NCBI GenBank assembly: GCA_030526935.1
Contig: JAUNBY010000106.1
Span: 1-9,065 of the forward strand
Origin: Clostridia bacterium
Lineage (GTDB): Bacteria > Bacillota > Clostridia > Christensenellales > Aristaeellaceae
Reading direction: 5' to 3'
Length of the DNA stretch: 9,065 nucleotides
Position numbers and translations under genes: made by a program. Of this stretch, positions 7,267-9,065 are shown piece by piece. The notes beneath the pieces are model-generated. The model worked only from the letters and a program-made list of their open reading frames with translations, was not told the DNA's origin and ran no database searches. The first letter of the stretch is position 1, and each line of letters opens with the position of its first letter.

Positions 7267-7594
7267 AAAATGGCTGGCCTTTTTATCCTGCATAATGTCG
7301 ACGCCCCTGGCCGTGACCATGCTCGACGGCGTACATGCCGAGCCTTTGTCGGAGGCTTTCATGGCGGGAATAGTGCTTGGGGTATTTTACCTCATACTAA
7401 GGCCCGTATTGAGGCTTCTTACATTCCCCATAGGCTGCCTTACGCTGGGGCTGTCGGGCTTTATAATCGACTGCGCGCTGGTTATGGCGCTGGGGTATTT
7501 CGTGCCGGGGTTTCACGTGGACGGATTTATATGGGCTGCTTTGCTGGCGGCGATAGTGGACGCCCTTTGCATCGTGACGGGCGGGACGAAGTGA
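7256..7594 (+). CDS. Phage holin family 4-type small membrane protein
   Basis: 112 aa, integral membrane protein with four likely helices (about 6-23, 33-49, 55-82 and 89-107). The conserved-looking LILRPVLRLLTFPIGCLTLGL (46-66) is typical of the PF04020 'phage holin 4' / YvlD family: small chromosomal proteins of unknown role, usually not real phage holins. No lysin or other phage gene is nearby, so a lysis role is unlikely. The ATG at 7256 has TGGAGGA (7244-7250) directly upstream and overlaps the end of the pseudouridine synthase gene by 11 nt. Last gene of the cluster; no terminator is visible in the 56 nt before the next gene. Confidence 0.85.
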   Translation: MGNRKWLAFLSCIMSTPLAVTMLDGVHAEPLSEAFMAGIVLGVFYLILRPVLRLLTFPIGCLTLGLSGFIIDCALVMALGYFVPGFHVDGFIWAALLAAIVDALCIVTGGTK

Positions 7595-7637
7595 CTGGCA
7601 GGTTTTGGTTAACGATGGAAAATAAATAATATTAGAC

Positions 7638-7642
7638 GGAGG
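7638..7642 (+). promoter_or_regulatory. Ribosome binding site of the isomerase gene
   Basis: GGAGG 8 nt before ATG at 7651; this sets the start of the 465-residue protein. The 56-nt gap before it also holds TTGGTT-16-TAATAT (7605-7632), a weak promoter-like pair that would leave almost no leader. Confidence 0.7.
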
Positions 7643-7650
7643 CAATACCT

Positions 7651-9048
7651 ATGAAGAAGATGACTTTCGCCCTGTGCTTCGGAAACCGGGGATTCATGCC
7701 GGGAGAGCTTATTCTGGGCGCGAGGGAGGACATGGTCAAGGCCGTGACCGACAACGGCTACGACTACATAATGATGGACGAGTCCGCCACGCGCTACGGC
7801 GCGGTCGAGACCCGCGATGAGGGACTTTTGTACGCCAAATGGCTCAAGCAGCACGAGGGACAATACGACGGCGTTATATTCTCGCAGCCCATATTCGTAG
7901 ATGAAAATGGCGCGATCAACGCCCTTCGCGACGCGGGGGTTCCTATATTCATGCAGGCCTATCCCGACGAGATAGGCAAGATGGACTTCGCCCACCGCCG
8001 CGACGCCTATTGCGGCAAGTTCTCCGTAACCGACGTGTTCACGCAGTACGGCGTGCCCTTTACGGTCATGAAGCCCCACGTGGTTCACCCGCTGTCGGAG
8101 GCGTTTAATCAGAACCTTCGCGACTTCGCGGCGGTCTGCCGCGTCGTCAACGGAATGAAGCGCTTCAACTTAGGCTGCATAGGCGCCCGGACGACGGCGT
8201 TTAAGACCGTGCGCTTCGACGAGATAGCGCTTCAGAAATACGGCATAAACGTAGAGTCCTTCGACCTGTCGGAACTGTTCGAGAAGGTCAGGGAGCTTTC
8301 GGACGACGACGGAAAAGTCGCGCGCAAGCTTGAAACGCTCGGGAAGTACACCGATTTCTCGACCGTCCCCGCCGAAAACGCCGCGACGCTCGCCAAGATA
8401 TCCGTCGTAATAGACGAGTACATAGATACTTACCACCTCGACGCCATAGCCCTGCGCTGCTGGAACGAGATGGAGACGTATCTGCGGGTGTGTCCGTGCG
8501 TGCTTTTGTCGGAATTGAACGACCGGGGAATCGTCGCCTCCTGCGAGATAGACATCTGCTCCGCCGTGACAATGAGGGCCATGAACCTCGCCAGCGGCGA
8601 ACCCACGGCGGTGCTCGACTGGAACAACAACTACGGCGACGACGAGAACAAGGTAGTGCTCTTCCACTGTGGCCCCGTCGCGCAAAGCCTTATGAGCGGC
8701 AGGGGAACGGTCACGGAGCACAAGATGTTCGCCAAAAACGACCCCGGCTCCGGCTGGGGCTGCAACGAGGGCCGCATAGCCAAATTCCCCATGACCTTCT
8801 CCAATTGCCAGACCAGGGACGGGAAGATTGTCGTCTACGTAAGCGAAGGCGAATTTACCGACGACGTGATAGAAGACGGCTATTTCGGCTGCGGCGGCGT
8901 GGCGTACATACCCGATTTGCAGAATAAGCTGATAAAGCTCGCCCGCGGCGGATTCAAGCACCACACCTCCGTAGGAAAGGGACATATGAAGGACATACTC
9001 GAGGAGGCGTTCACGACGTATCTGGGGTACGACGTGGTGAGCATTTAA
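7651..9048 (+). CDS. L-fucose/L-arabinose isomerase-family protein (COG2407-like)
   Basis: 465 aa, cytoplasmic, predicted metal-dependent ketol isomerase or relative; substrate unknown. The N-terminal half (1-165) is Rossmann-like, with GNRGFMPGE (11-19) and VIFSQPIFVDENGA (75-88). The central and C-terminal parts carry the active-site region. LRCWNEME (268-275), CPCVLLSELNDRGIVASCEID (281-301) and VLDWNNNYG (321-329) place Glu299 and Asp323 exactly 24 residues apart, the same spacing as the E. coli FucI Mn ligands Glu337 and Asp361. FKHHTS (435-440) supplies the third ligand, His437 or His438. The protein is shorter than FucI (about 590 aa), as usual for COG2407 members. It has its own good ribosome site. 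No kinase, aldolase or transporter is inside the window to indicate the sugar; co-transcription with the upstream cluster is possible but not shown. Confidence 0.85.
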   Translation: MKKMTFALCFGNRGFMPGELILGAREDMVKAVTDNGYDYIMMDESATRYGAVETRDEGLLYAKWLKQHEGQYDGVIFSQPIFVDENGAINALRDAGVPIFMQAYPDEIGKMDFAHRRDAYCGKFSVTDVFTQYGVPFTVMKPHVVHPLSEAFNQNLRDFAAVCRVVNGMKRFNLGCIGARTTAFKTVRFDEIALQKYGINVESFDLSELFEKVRELSDDDGKVARKLETLGKYTDFSTVPAENAATLAKISVVIDEYIDTYHLDAIALRCWNEMETYLRVCPCVLLSELNDRGIVASCEIDICSAVTMRAMNLASGEPTAVLDWNNNYGDDENKVVLFHCGPVAQSLMSGRGTVTEHKMFAKNDPGSGWGCNEGRIAKFPMTFSNCQTRDGKIVVYVSEGEFTDDVIEDGYFGCGGVAYIPDLQNKLIKLARGGFKHHTSVGKGHMKDILEEAFTTYLGYDVVSI

Positions 9049-9065
9049 GGACGTTATCGTAAGCG

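Noticed and set aside
7256..7594. Holin-like gene as a sign of a prophage
   Set aside because: PF04020-type proteins are widespread chromosomal genes. No endolysin, structural or integrase gene is present, and the gene is embedded in a housekeeping cluster.
7605..7632. Promoter for the isomerase gene (TTGGTT-16-TAATAT)
   Set aside because: Both boxes are weak and the transcription start would fall in the ribosome binding site, leaving no usable leader.
8170..8985. Minus-strand open frame of 271 codons opposite the isomerase gene
   Set aside because: Antisense shadow; the plus-strand frame carries the conserved metal-ligand motifs and a proper ribosome site.

Overview
The window looks like chromosomal DNA from a strictly anaerobic, fermentative, moderately GC-rich Firmicute (Clostridia-like, perhaps a gut or digester lineage). 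The reasons are a multi-subunit [FeFe] hydrogenase operon, consensus AGGAGG ribosome binding sites before most genes, and the start of an AAA-ATPase-like gene of a type common in gut anaerobes. The genus cannot be read from the sequence. No rRNA, tRNA, CRISPR array, insertion sequence or phage module is visible.

Left end (1-433): the first 59 codons of a minus-strand AAA-ATPase-like gene run off the left edge. Its upstream region holds a likely promoter, a perfect 12-bp tandem repeat and a hairpin-rich stretch. Next to it is the strong terminator of the hydrogenase operon.

Hydrogenase operon (434-5431, minus strand; transcribed from about 5492 leftwards): the order is hydC (NuoE-like), an orphan HATPase-domain protein, hydD (thioredoxin-fold ferredoxin-like), hydB (NuoF-like flavoprotein) and hydA (catalytic [FeFe] subunit). 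This is the layout of trimeric or tetrameric NAD(H)-linked, often electron-bifurcating, hydrogenases such as hydCEDBA of Acetobacterium woodii. NADH is handled on HydB FMN, electrons pass through Fe-S clusters of HydB, HydC and HydA, and H2 is made or oxidised at the HydA H-cluster. Gaps of 1-30 nt, a strong promoter (TAGACT-17-TATAAT with an extended -10) and a terminator with a seven-T tail mark one transcription unit. Two details deserve attention: the HydA L1 motif reads TSCSPGW instead of TSCCPxW, and HydD has only three of the four usual cluster cysteines.

Divergent intergenic region (5432-5647): AT-rich. It holds the hyd promoter, an 8-bp direct repeat with a 16-bp period just upstream of the -35 box, and a probable promoter for the rightward genes.

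Right half (5648-9048, plus strand): a tight housekeeping cluster of a class I SAM-dependent methyltransferase, an RluA-family pseudouridine synthase and a small four-helix membrane protein of the phage-holin-4 family, all overlapping or within 2 nt. After a 56-nt gap comes an L-fucose/L-arabinose isomerase-family protein with the expected metal ligands. The hydrogenase operon is the most interesting content. It is a known kind of system, and I see no clearly new system here.
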